From an uncultured Treponema sp. (GTDB lineage: Bacteria; Spirochaetota; Spirochaetia; Treponematales; Treponemataceae): a DNA stretch of 64,000 nucleotides. Positions within the stretch are counted from its first letter, which is position 1; every line of letters starts with the position of its first letter. A model generated the notes under the pieces. It did no database searches. It was not told the origin of the DNA and worked only from the letters and a program-made list of their open reading frames with translations. Position numbers and translations under genes: made by a program. This document shows, one piece after another, positions 25,173 through 33,413 of this stretch. The DNA lies in NCBI GenBank assembly GCA_934667505.1, contig CAKULY010000002.1:1-64000 (forward strand), in the 5' to 3' direction.

Positions 25173-26557
25173 TCTTGCAAGCAAAGAAAGGCTTTGTATG
25201 CATTGAACGCTTGAGCAATATCTTCGCAAGAGGTAAGTTCCCAAGGCGCGTGCATACTTAATACAGAAACCCCCGCGTCAATTACATTCATTCCGTATTT
25301 CGCTGCAAGATATGCAATTGTTCCGCCTCCGCCTTGGTCAACTCTTCCTAGTTCTGCCATTTGGTATTTTACGTCAGCCTTGTTCATACATGAGCGAAGT
25401 TTTGCAATAAACTCTGGGTTCGCATCGCTTGCGCCGCTTTTTCCACGGCTTCCTGTGTACTTGTTAAAAACAATTCCAGCGCCCAGAAAAGAAGCGTTGT
25501 CTTTATCAAAAAGGCTTGCATTTATAGGATCAAAAGCCGCGTTTACATCGCTTGAAAGCATATTGCTGTTTGAAAGGCAGCGGCGCAGTGTAAGTTCATT
25601 GTAAGACGGAGAAAGACGGGCAATTACTTCTGCGACTGCGTTTTCAAATATGTGTGAACCCATTCCTGTAGCCCCGACACTTCCAATTTCTTCTTTATCT
25701 ACGCACAAACAGCAGGTTGTTCTAGACTTTGCGCTGGTTTCAAGCATTGCGGCAAAAGATGCGAAGGCGCACGAACGATCGTCTTGACCGTAAGCAAGAA
25801 TAAGAGATTTATCGAATCCGCAAAAGCGGGCTTTTCCAGCCGGAACAATTTCAAGCTCTGCAGATTCAAAGTCTTTTTCTTCAATTCCGTATTTTTTTGA
25901 TAAAATTTCTAAAAGCGCTTTTTTACCGGAAACTTTGTCATCTTTTTTCTTTTTAGTTTTCTTTGAATTGTCGGAATCTTCTGTTTTTGAAGGAATTTCT
26001 GAACCGATAATGACGTCTAAATCTTCGCCCTTTATGATGTCTGAACCAATTTTTTTCATTTGGTCTTGGGCAAGGTGAGGAAGGATGTCTGAAATGCAGA
26101 AAACAGGGTCTTTTTCGTCTTCTCCAATATTTATGATTATTGATTTTCCTTCCTGCGTGCAAACAACTCCGTGAATTGCCAAAGGAAGTGTTACCCACTG
26201 ATACTTTTTTATTCCGCCGTAGTAATGCGTGTTTAGGTAGACAAGAAAATCTTTTTCGTAGATAGGATTTTGTTTTGCATCCAGACGAGGAGAATCTATA
26301 TGGGCTCCAAGAATGTTCATCCCTTTTTCTATAGAGTCAGTTCCTATTTCAAAAAGGGCAATGGCTTTATTCATTTTTTGAACGTAAACTTTATCGCCAG
26401 GGTTAAGAGAAGAAACTTCGTTGATATCTTTGTAGCCGCAAGAGCGTGCTTGTTCAATTATCTGAGATACACATTCTCGTTCCGTTTTTCCGTTATTTAA
26501 AAACGATTTGTAATTTTCTATAAGCTGAGCAACATCCTTGTTTACTTTTTTTGACAT
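25169..26557 (-). CDS. M18-family aminopeptidase
   Basis: A 462-residue cytosolic metallopeptidase. LGAHIDSPRLD carries the first zinc histidine; DDRSCAFA supplies the bridging aspartate; CVDKEEIGSVGA holds the catalytic and metal glutamates; SMHAPWELTS gives the last metal histidine. Length and motifs match M18 aspartyl/leucyl aminopeptidases, which release N-terminal residues from peptides. An insertion (about residues 195-212, SKTEDSDNSKKTKKKKDDK) is very lysine-rich and likely a disordered loop. A GGAGG site lies eight bases upstream of the ATG, directly after a stem-loop leader shared with the first gene of the window. Confidence 0.88.
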   Translation of the reverse strand: MSKKVNKDVAQLIENYKSFLNNGKTERECVSQIIEQARSCGYKDINEVSSLNPGDKVYVQKMNKAIALFEIGTDSIEKGMNILGAHIDSPRLDAKQNPIYEKDFLVYLNTHYYGGIKKYQWVTLPLAIHGVVCTQEGKSIIINIGEDEKDPVFCISDILPHLAQDQMKKIGSDIIKGEDLDVIIGSEIPSKTEDSDNSKKTKKKKDDKVSGKKALLEILSKKYGIEEKDFESAELEIVPAGKARFCGFDKSLILAYGQDDRSCAFASFAAMLETSAKSRTTCCLCVDKEEIGSVGATGMGSHIFENAVAEVIARLSPSYNELTLRRCLSNSNMLSSDVNAAFDPINASLFDKDNASFLGAGIVFNKYTGSRGKSGASDANPEFIAKLRSCMNKADVKYQMAELGRVDQGGGGTIAYLAAKYGMNVIDAGVSVLSMHAPWELTSCEDIAQAFNAYKAFLCLQD

Positions 26558-26653
26558 ATTTTAACCTCCATAAAAAGTCAAGATTAAACTTCAGTTTTGC
26601 GATTGACTTTTAGTGTTTTGATAAACCCTAGATAAGAAAGTTTGCAACGCAAA
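26558..26653 (-). promoter_or_regulatory. Stem-loop leader of the aminopeptidase gene
   Basis: Reading on the minus strand, a GTTTGCGTTGCAAAC palindrome (around 26639-26653) is followed by a nested hairpin with outer arms AAAAGTCAA and TTGACTTTTT (26572-26611) and then TATGGAGG before the ATG. It matches the leader at 28-84 almost base for base in the hairpin and ribosome-binding region. Confidence 0.6.
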
Positions 26654-26715
26654 CATCGCGGTGTCAAGCACGGCAATGACAGTAAATTTACAAAACTCGA
26701 AATTGAACTTAAAAA

Positions 26716-27366
26716 CTATTTGCGAATTGTTTCTACAAGTTCGCAAGCGTTGTCTACAATTGTTTTTGCTCCTAATTTTTCAAGGAAAGCTCTCCCTCTG
26801 AATCCCCAGTCCACGCCGATAAAGTCTAGGTTTGAATTTTGCGCAGTTTGAAAGTCCACGTCGCTGTCGCCAATGTAGACTGCGTCTTTTTGGGAAATGT
26901 TTAATCCCTTTAGGGCTTTTAAAACCATGTCTGGAGCAGGCTTTTTTGCAACCCCTTCAGTTTCGCCAATGGCAACATCAAAAAGTCCTTTGAAATAGAT
27001 TTCAACTAGTTCTTGAACTCCATAGTCTGCTTTGTTAGAAACTACGGCTGTTCTTATGCCTGCCTTTTTGAGTTCCTTGATTGCTTCTGGAATTCCTTGG
27101 TAAGCGCAGGTCTTGTCGGCGCAGTGGATTTTGTAGTGTTCGTTAAAATCATTAAAAACTTTTTCAATTTGTTGCTCAGAAGCATTTTTAGGAACTGCCC
27201 GCTCAATCAGTTTTCTTATGCCGTTGCCTACAAAAAACCTTACTTCTTCGTAGGTTCTGTTTGGCATATTGTTAATCGAAAGAGCGTAGTTTGTAGAATC
27301 CATAAGATCCTGCAAAGTGTTTAAAATTGTTCCGTCCATATCAAAAACAGCTGCTTTGTACTTCAT
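26716..27366 (-). CDS. HAD-family phosphatase, phosphoglycolate phosphatase-like
   Basis: A 216-residue haloacid-dehalogenase hydrolase. Motif I is AVFDMDGTILNT at the N-terminus (residues 5-16), motif II VVSNKADYG, the lysine lies in EGVAKKPAPDMVLKAL, and motif IV is VYIGDSDVDFQTA. The cap domain and length suit Gph/PGP-type enzymes, which remove phosphate from phosphoglycolate or other small sugar phosphates; the substrate is not fixed by motifs. I use the ATG at 27366, because the frame extending upstream overlaps the ettA gene. It follows ettA by 68 bases in the same direction. Confidence 0.86.
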   Translation of the reverse strand: MKYKAAVFDMDGTILNTLQDLMDSTNYALSINNMPNRTYEEVRFFVGNGIRKLIERAVPKNASEQQIEKVFNDFNEHYKIHCADKTCAYQGIPEAIKELKKAGIRTAVVSNKADYGVQELVEIYFKGLFDVAIGETEGVAKKPAPDMVLKALKGLNISQKDAVYIGDSDVDFQTAQNSNLDFIGVDWGFRGRAFLEKLGAKTIVDNACELVETIRK

Positions 27367-27434
27367 AATGCTTTTATTGTAATGATATGAACGGATTTTG
27401 AAAAGTTGGCTTTGAAAACAACTCTTTGCTGTTT

Positions 27435-29171
27435 TTACCTGCTGAGCTTGCGGTAGACAGTTCTCTTTGGAACACCTGCGTCTTCGCCAAACTGTTCTTT
27501 CTTCCATTCGGCGTATTCTGACCAGTTGCCTTCAAAAAAACGTACTTCAGAATTGTTTTCAAACGCGAGAATGTGCGTGCAAATTCTGTCTAAAAACCAA
27601 CGGTCGTGGCTTACAACAAGGGCACAGCCTGCAAAATCTTCCAGAGCTTCTTCTAATGCTCGGACAGTTTGAACATCTAAATCGTTTGTAGGTTCGTCAA
27701 AAAGAAGAACGTTTCCCGCTTCTTTTAGCATCATTCCAAGATTTAGGCGGTTTTTTTCTCCGCCGGAAAGAACTCCCACTTTTTTGTTTTGGTCAGGACC
27801 TGCAAAGTTGAACCATCCGCAATATGCGTGAGCGTTTACTTCACGAACGCCGCCTTCAAGTGCGCGTCCCTTTTCGTCAACGGCGCCGAGTTTTATCATA
27901 TCTGCACCGCCTCCTAAGGTTTCGTATACAGTTTTATTCATGTCTAAGCCAGTTCTCATCTGGTCAACGTAAGTAATTTTTACTGTAGAGCCAATTTTTA
28001 TTTCGCCAGAGTCAGGTTTTTCGCCACCTTCCAAGCCTGCTGCATCAACTATCATTCTAAAAAGAGTTGTCTTTCCGGCTCCGTTTGGCCCTACGATTCC
28101 GACAATTGCACCTGCAGGAATATGAACGTTTAAGTTGTCGAAAAGCAATTTGTCGCCAAAAGATTTTGAAAGGTTTTCAATATCTATTACTTGATTTCCA
28201 AGTCTAGGTCCTGCTGGAATTGAAATTTGCGTGTCTTTGAGCTGCTTTTTGCCTTCCTGAGCCATAAGCTCGTTGTAGCGAGTAATGTGTTCCTTGTGTT
28301 TTGCTTGGCGACCTTTTGCCCCCATGTGAATCCATTCAAGTTCCCGTTGAATTTCTTTTTGGCGTTGAGTTTCGTTTTTGTTTTCAAGGGCCAGCCGTTG
28401 ATTTTTTTGTTCAAGCCAGGAAGAATAATTTCCTTTGAATGGGTAGCCTTCGCCCCGGTCAAGTTCAAGAATCCAGCCGGCAACATCGTCAAGGAAGTAG
28501 CGGTCGTGCGTAATGGCGATTACAGTTCCCGGATAGTCGTGAAGATGTTTTTCAAGCCAAGCGACAGTTTCTGCATCTAAGTGGTTTGTAGGTTCGTCCA
28601 GAAGAAGAATATCTGGCTTTTGCAGGAGCAGGCGGCAAAGAGCTACACGGCGGCGTTCTCCTCCAGAAAGAACATCTACAACTTGGTCTGCTGGCGGACA
28701 GCGCAAAGCGTCCATTGCGAGTTCCAGATTATTGTCTAAATTCCATGCGTCAAGCGCGTCCAGTTTTTCTTGAACTTCACCTTGACGAGCGCAGAGTTTG
28801 TCAATATCTGCATCTGGATCGCCAAAGGCTTCGTTTATTTTGTCAAACTCCGCAAGAAGATCTGTAACTTCTTTTACGCCTTCTTTTACAATTTCAATAA
28901 CAGTTTTGCCTTTTTCAAGTTGCGGCTCCTGTTCAAGATAGCCGATTGTATATCCTGGAGCGAGCGTGGTTTCTCCTGTAAAGTCCTTGTCAATTCCTGC
29001 AAGAATTTTAAAAAGGGAAGATTTTCCGGAACCGTTTGAACCGATTACACCAATTTTTGCGCCGTAAAAATAAGAGATGCTTACGTCTTTTAGAACAACT
29101 TTTGTACCGTAAGCTCGCGAAACGCGATCCATTGTGTAGATTATTTTTTTGTCATCGAAAGTTTTTGCCAT
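27435..29171 (-). CDS. ettA: Energy-dependent translational throttle protein EttA (ABC-F ATPase)
   Basis: A 578-residue protein with two ABC ATPase domains and no membrane helices. Walker A motifs are GSNGSGKSSLF and GPNGAGKTTLF, signature motifs LSGGERRRVALCRLLLQKP and LSGGEKNRLNLGMMLKEAG, Walker B LLLDEPTNHLDAETV and LLFDEPTNDLDVQTV. The linker contains the EttA-typical LEWIHMGAKGRQAKHKEHI stretch. EttA binds the ribosomal E site and gates early elongation by the ATP/ADP ratio. AGGAAA precedes the ATG. The C-terminus is slightly longer than usual after YAEWKKEQFG. Confidence 0.93.
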   Translation of the reverse strand: MAKTFDDKKIIYTMDRVSRAYGTKVVLKDVSISYFYGAKIGVIGSNGSGKSSLFKILAGIDKDFTGETTLAPGYTIGYLEQEPQLEKGKTVIEIVKEGVKEVTDLLAEFDKINEAFGDPDADIDKLCARQGEVQEKLDALDAWNLDNNLELAMDALRCPPADQVVDVLSGGERRRVALCRLLLQKPDILLLDEPTNHLDAETVAWLEKHLHDYPGTVIAITHDRYFLDDVAGWILELDRGEGYPFKGNYSSWLEQKNQRLALENKNETQRQKEIQRELEWIHMGAKGRQAKHKEHITRYNELMAQEGKKQLKDTQISIPAGPRLGNQVIDIENLSKSFGDKLLFDNLNVHIPAGAIVGIVGPNGAGKTTLFRMIVDAAGLEGGEKPDSGEIKIGSTVKITYVDQMRTGLDMNKTVYETLGGGADMIKLGAVDEKGRALEGGVREVNAHAYCGWFNFAGPDQNKKVGVLSGGEKNRLNLGMMLKEAGNVLLFDEPTNDLDVQTVRALEEALEDFAGCALVVSHDRWFLDRICTHILAFENNSEVRFFEGNWSEYAEWKKEQFGEDAGVPKRTVYRKLSR

Positions 29172-29264
29172 GTAATTTTCCTGTTGAGATTTTTATCATT
29201 CTGTTATGGCTATACTATATAGAAGAAAAATGAAAGGGGCAAGGGTTGTTTAATTAGTCAAAAG

Positions 29265-29303
29265 GTTCTGAGGTGATTTTTCACATTCAAATTACCTCAG
29301 AAC
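29265..29303 (-). terminator. Hairpin after the NhaC-family gene
   Basis: GTTCTGAGGTGATTT and AAATTACCTCAGAAC form a stem of about 15 bases with one mismatch, lying 26 bases past the antiporter stop codon on the minus strand and followed by a short T-rich stretch. Confidence 0.65.
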
Positions 29304-29328
29304 TTATCAATTTATAGATTATAGAAAA

Positions 29329-30879
29329 CTAGTTTGCTTTACTTTGCTTTTTTTTCATATAAGCAAGGAAGCCAAGCAATGCCGCTATGCCAAAAGCTAA
29401 TGAAATCAGGCAACTAGGAACTGTGCCTAGTTTGTGAGTAAATCCGGCAATTATGTATGAAATAAATGAAACTGCGGCAACAGTAATTGCATAAGGAAGC
29501 TGAGTTTCTACGTGCTTTACGTGGTCGCATTGAGCTCCCGCGCTTGCCATGATGGTTGTGTCAGAAATTGGAGAGCAGTGGTCGCCACAAACTGCGCCTG
29601 CCATGCAAGATGAAATTGAAATTATTCGCAGAACATCTCCTACTGGGAAAATTGCAATGCAGATTGGAATTAAAATGCCGAATGTTCCCCAAGAAGTTCC
29701 TGTGGCAAAGGCTAGTCCGCAAGCAATAATAAATATTATTGCAGGAAGAAAGTTCTTTAATCCCTGGGCGCTGCCGTTTACAATGCCTGCAACGTATTCT
29801 GCGGCTCCAAGGCTGTCTGTCATTGCCTTTAATGTCCAGGCAAGTGTAAGAATCAAAATTGCTGGAACCATTGCCTTAAATCCGTCTGGGATACAAAGCA
29901 TGCAAGCCTTAAAAGAAAGAACTCTTCTGATAAGATATGAAATCAAAGTGATTATAAGAGCGGCGAATGAACCTAGCACAAGACCGATTGAAGCGTCGCT
30001 GTTCGCAAAAGAGTCAATGAAGTTCAAATATGTCGGGTTTGCAACCATTTCGCCTTCTGCTTCGCCTGCTGTAAGTTTTGTAAAGAATCCACCAGAATAA
30101 ATCATTCCGATTGTGCAGAATATTATTAAAATTGCGATTGGGAATACAAGGTCAAAAACTGTTCCTTTTCCTTCAATATTTTTTTCTTCTTCGTCAATGT
30201 CTTCTTCGCTCATTATTTGAACTGCTTTTTCATATTTTGACATTTTTCCGTATTCAACGTGCATGAATACAAGGGCGAACATCATAACGATTGTAAAAAG
30301 AGCGTAGAAATTAAAAGGAATTGCTTGAATAAAAAGTGTAAGCCCGTTTTCGCCTTCTCCGGCAAATCCTGAAACGGCAGCTGCCCAGGAACTTATAGGC
30401 GCAATGATGCAGACAGGAGCTGCTGTGGCGTCTATTAAATATGCTAGCTTTTCCTTTGAAACGCCGTACTTGTCTGTTACAGGCTTCATTACAGAGCCTA
30501 CTGTAAGGCAGTTAAAGTAGTCGTCAATAAAGATGAGTATTCCTAAGCAGATTGTGGCAACTTGAGCTCCGGCTTTTGACTTTATATGCTTTTTAGCCCA
30601 TCTTCCGAATGCGGCAGAACCGCCGGCTTTGTTCATAAGGCAGACCATGATGCCTAAAACAACAAGGAAGATGAGAATACCAACGTTCCAGCTGTCAGAA
30701 AGCTGGGCAACCATTCCGTCTTGAAAAACGTGTGTTATAAATCCTGTAAATGAAAGACCTGAATAAAATGCTCCTCCAATAAGGATTCCGATAAAAAGCG
30801 AAGAATAAACTTCTTTTGTAATTAATGCCAATGCAATGGCAACGATAGGTGGTACTAACGACCAAAATGTTCCGACCAT
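29329..30879 (-). CDS. NhaC-family Na+/H+ antiporter
   Basis: A 516-residue integral membrane protein with about twelve hydrophobic segments. FIDDYFNCLTVG, APICIIAPISSW (written without certainty of register) and GDHCSPISDTTIMASAGAQCDHVKHVETQLPY (split: GDHCSPISDTTI, CDHVKHVETQ) are typical of the NhaC/YuiF antiporter group. Members exchange Na+ for H+ or, in MleN-type relatives, malate or lactate; the substrate is therefore not certain. AAAGGA precedes the ATG. A 52-residue gene starts the transcript and ends 11 bases upstream. Confidence 0.88.
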   Translation of the reverse strand: MVGTFWSLVPPIVAIALALITKEVYSSLFIGILIGGAFYSGLSFTGFITHVFQDGMVAQLSDSWNVGILIFLVVLGIMVCLMNKAGGSAAFGRWAKKHIKSKAGAQVATICLGILIFIDDYFNCLTVGSVMKPVTDKYGVSKEKLAYLIDATAAPVCIIAPISSWAAAVSGFAGEGENGLTLFIQAIPFNFYALFTIVMMFALVFMHVEYGKMSKYEKAVQIMSEEDIDEEEKNIEGKGTVFDLVFPIAILIIFCTIGMIYSGGFFTKLTAGEAEGEMVANPTYLNFIDSFANSDASIGLVLGSFAALIITLISYLIRRVLSFKACMLCIPDGFKAMVPAILILTLAWTLKAMTDSLGAAEYVAGIVNGSAQGLKNFLPAIIFIIACGLAFATGTSWGTFGILIPICIAIFPVGDVLRIISISSCMAGAVCGDHCSPISDTTIMASAGAQCDHVKHVETQLPYAITVAAVSFISYIIAGFTHKLGTVPSCLISLAFGIAALLGFLAYMKKKQSKAN

Positions 30880-30890
30880 GATTTGTTCCT

Positions 30891-31049
30891 TTATTTTAGT
30901 TTTGTAAAGTCTGTGTTTAATGGTTCTTTTATGCCGTCTTTTTCAAGCTTTTCCATAACTTGAATAACGTAGTCGAGTTCATCAAGCATTGTGGCGGCAC
31001 AATATGTCTTGATTTGTTTTAATGCCTTTATGGCTTTTTCGTTTGTCAT
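30891..31049 (-). CDS. 52-residue small protein upstream of the NhaC-family gene
   Basis: An ATG at 31049 with a perfect AGGAG site encodes MTNEKAIKALKQIKTYCAA and on to a TAA at 30891 (52 residues). The product is helical and charged, with no membrane segment. Its stop lies 11 bases before the antiporter start, so the two genes are cotranscribed. I do not recognise the family. The strong ribosome binding site, the stem-loop leader and a -35/-10 pair (TTTACA, 17 bases, TACAAT) upstream make it a convincing gene. Confidence 0.72.
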   Translation of the reverse strand: MTNEKAIKALKQIKTYCAATMLDELDYVIQVMEKLEKDGIKEPLNTDFTKLK

Positions 31050-31095
31050 AGATTTCTCCTATAAAATAAGAAAGTTTTGCAATGCAAACTTTTTG
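31050..31095 (-). promoter_or_regulatory. Stem-loop leader of the small-protein/NhaC operon
   Basis: On the minus strand AAAGTTTGC and GCAAAACTTT pair around 31071-31094, followed by a T-rich stretch and AGGAG before the ATG at 31049. A divergent leader of the same kind lies at 31254-31291. Confidence 0.55.
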
Positions 31096-31220
31096 GCTTT
31101 TACCATAAAATTGTACTCACATAAGAAACTTTTGTAAATAAAATTATAAACTTTATAAAGGGTGAAGTTCTATTTTTTTTGTAGCACAAGTTATAAAAAT
31201 GACAACAGAAATGACAAAGT

Positions 31221-31249
31221 TTGAACTTTTTGTCTTTGTGTGTTATTAT
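31221..31249 (+). promoter_or_regulatory. Predicted promoter of the ECF S-component gene
   Basis: TTGAAC (31221-31226), a 17-base spacer and TATTAT (31244-31249) place the transcript start near 31256, so the stem-loop at 31254-31274 would be the very 5' end of the mRNA. Confidence 0.55.
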
Positions 31250-31253
31250 GCGA

Positions 31254-31291
31254 GAAGTTTGCATTGCAAACTTCTTTTATGGGAGGACAGT
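31254..31291 (+). promoter_or_regulatory. 5'-terminal stem-loop and ribosome binding site
   Basis: GAAGTTTGC and GCAAACTTC pair (31254-31274); TTTTATGGGAGG follows directly and GGGAGG is the ribosome binding site for the ATG at 31292. The lack of a spacer between stem and site recalls 5' stem-loops that protect mRNA from decay. Confidence 0.55.
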
Positions 31292-31942
31292 ATGGATAAT
31301 TTGGACAAAAACAGAAAGAAAAACGTTATTAAGACTAGAACCATTGTTTTGACAAGCGCGCTTGTTGCTCTTGAAATTCTTATGGGAATTCCAGGCTTGC
31401 ATTTAGGCTATATCCAGCTTCCGTTTATGGCATCCGTTACCATAATGCATATTCCTGTAATTATTGCGGCAATTTTTATAGGACCGTTTGGAGGAATTCT
31501 AACGGGATTTGTTTTCGGTCTTTCAAGTTTAATAAATGCGGCGGCAAATCCAAGCGGTGTTCTTGATCCGCTTTTTGTGAATCCTCTGTGTTCAATTTTG
31601 CCAAGACTTCTTTTTGGCCTTATAACGGCTTATATCTTTAAAGTAATGGATTTTATTCCATATTTGCCAAAATTTTTAAAAGGCGCATTAACAGCATTTT
31701 TTGGCACGCTTATTCACACTTGTCTTGTAATTGGAAGCCTTTACCTTTTTGTAAACGAACAGATTTCTGGCATAATGAACGTTGGCTATTTTACGGCTCT
31801 TGCAGCGATAATTCCTGGAGCAATGGTAGAAGTGCTTGTTGCGGTTGTTGTCTGCACTGCGGTTTTAATTCCTCAAACAATGAGTTACTATAGGGAATCG
31901 AAACTTCTATCTTCAGATGATAGCAATGATTCTGAAGAGTAG
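31292..31942 (+). CDS. ECF transporter S component (vitamin uptake, substrate unknown)
   Basis: The 216-residue protein has about six membrane helices. IMHIPVIIAAIFIGPFGGIL and the following FGLSSLINAA resemble substrate-binding subunits of energy-coupling-factor transporters. I use the ATG at 31292 because GGGAGGA precedes it; the frame is open back to 31199 through the promoter and stem-loop. ECF S subunits bind a vitamin or metal and share an ATPase/EcfT module that is not in this window. The substrate cannot be told from these motifs. trkA follows 27 bases later in the same direction, probably cotranscribed. Confidence 0.82.
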   Translation: MDNLDKNRKKNVIKTRTIVLTSALVALEILMGIPGLHLGYIQLPFMASVTIMHIPVIIAAIFIGPFGGILTGFVFGLSSLINAAANPSGVLDPLFVNPLCSILPRLLFGLITAYIFKVMDFIPYLPKFLKGALTAFFGTLIHTCLVIGSLYLFVNEQISGIMNVGYFTALAAIIPGAMVEVLVAVVVCTAVLIPQTMSYYRESKLLSSDDSNDSEE

Positions 31943-31969
31943 ATTTTAATTCAAGTTAAGGATATCCAA

Positions 31970-33412
31970 ATGAATGTTGTTATAATCGGAGCAGGTTTTA
32001 CAGGCGTGCAGCTTGCAAGCCTTCTAGTTGATGAAAAAAATCAGGTTGTCTTGATTGATAACGAAGAGGAAGTGACTCGCCACGTTGTTGACCGCTTGGA
32101 TTGTACCGTTCTTACTAAGGACGGAAATAGCCTTGAAAATCTTGAAGAAGCAGGAATTGCAAAAGCTGATGCCCTTGTTTGCCTTACAAGCAGCGATGAA
32201 GTGAATATGATAACCTGTTCGCTAGTTGATGCGGTTTATCCCGATATTTTAAAAATTGCCCGGGTAAGAAATTATGCTTATTATGTGAATTCAGCGGTTG
32301 CGCAAAAGACTCATGCAAATGCGTTTAGCGGAAATCATCGCCCGCTTTATGGAATTGACTACATGATTCATCCTGATGTGGAAGCTGCCGATGCAATTGT
32401 AAAAGCTGTTGAAAACGGAGCTATAAGCACGGTTCTTTCTTTTGATGGCTCAGAAAAACTTATAAGCAGAATTAAGATAGAAAAAGAAAGCGTTCTTGCA
32501 GGGCATAAGTTAATGGATCTTCCTAGTCTTACAAATCTTTCGATGTTTGTGGCCTATGTTGAAAAAAACGGAAAGACTTCGCTTCCTAGCGGACAAACGC
32601 TAATGGAAGCTGACTGTGTTCTTGGTGTTCTTTGCGAAAAATGCGACATCACCGAAGTTCTAAAGCTTTGCGGTTCAGAGCAACGCGAATTAAAGAAAAT
32701 TGCCGTGATTGGCGCAGGAAGAATAGGCACGCTTGTTGCCTCAAAGTTGAGCGAGCAAAAAAAAGCTTCAATTTTCCAGAGATTAAAAAATCGTTCGTTA
32801 AAGAATTCTACAAAGATTGCAATTATTGATACAGATTCCGAGAAAGCAAAAATTGCTTCTGAAAAATTTCCTGAGGCAAAAGTTTTGTGTGGCGATGCGA
32901 TGGACGAATCCTTTTTAAGAGAAGAAGGAATTCCTAGTTACGATTTAGCGATTTGCGCAACTCATAACCACGAATTAAACATGGTTTTAGCAGCTTATTT
33001 GGAATCTTTAGGAGTGGGGCAATCTGTCAGCCTTGTAAACAACAGCGCCTTTTCGTCAATTGCTCAAAAACTTGGAGTCGATGTTTCTATTGCTTTGCGA
33101 GATGTTGTTGTTGATTCGATTATGAGTCACATGCGGGGCAAGTCTGTAAAAGAAATTCATACTGTTACAAACGGCGACTTAGAAATAATTGAATGTGAGC
33201 TTGCAAGTTCTTCAAAAGTTATTGGCAAAAAGATGAAAGAAGTTGCTGCGCCCGGAAAATTTTTAGTTCTGCTTGATAGGCACGCAGGTAAAACCGATTA
33301 CGAATTTGTAGGCGGAGAAACCGTTTTAAATGTGGGCGACCATCTTGTTTTAATTTCGAATTCTGATTTTACTATACAAAACCTGGAATTCTTTGGTAAT
33401 ACGAGTGAATAA
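31970..33412 (+). CDS. trkA: Trk potassium uptake regulatory subunit TrkA
   Basis: A 480-residue cytosolic protein with two RCK modules in tandem. Each has an NAD-binding RCK_N domain: VVIIGAGFTGVQLASLL at the N-terminus and IAVIGAGRIGTLVASKL at about residue 243. Each is followed by an RCK_C (TrkA_C) domain (around residues 145-225 and 395-475). This double arrangement is typical of TrkA. It gates the TrkH channel in response to nucleotides. An AAGG ribosome binding site precedes the ATG. The trkH start lies one base after this stop. Confidence 0.92.
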   Translation: MNVVIIGAGFTGVQLASLLVDEKNQVVLIDNEEEVTRHVVDRLDCTVLTKDGNSLENLEEAGIAKADALVCLTSSDEVNMITCSLVDAVYPDILKIARVRNYAYYVNSAVAQKTHANAFSGNHRPLYGIDYMIHPDVEAADAIVKAVENGAISTVLSFDGSEKLISRIKIEKESVLAGHKLMDLPSLTNLSMFVAYVEKNGKTSLPSGQTLMEADCVLGVLCEKCDITEVLKLCGSEQRELKKIAVIGAGRIGTLVASKLSEQKKASIFQRLKNRSLKNSTKIAIIDTDSEKAKIASEKFPEAKVLCGDAMDESFLREEGIPSYDLAICATHNHELNMVLAAYLESLGVGQSVSLVNNSAFSSIAQKLGVDVSIALRDVVVDSIMSHMRGKSVKEIHTVTNGDLEIIECELASSSKVIGKKMKEVAAPGKFLVLLDRHAGKTDYEFVGGETVLNVGDHLVLISNSDFTIQNLEFFGNTSE

Positions 33413-33413
33413 A

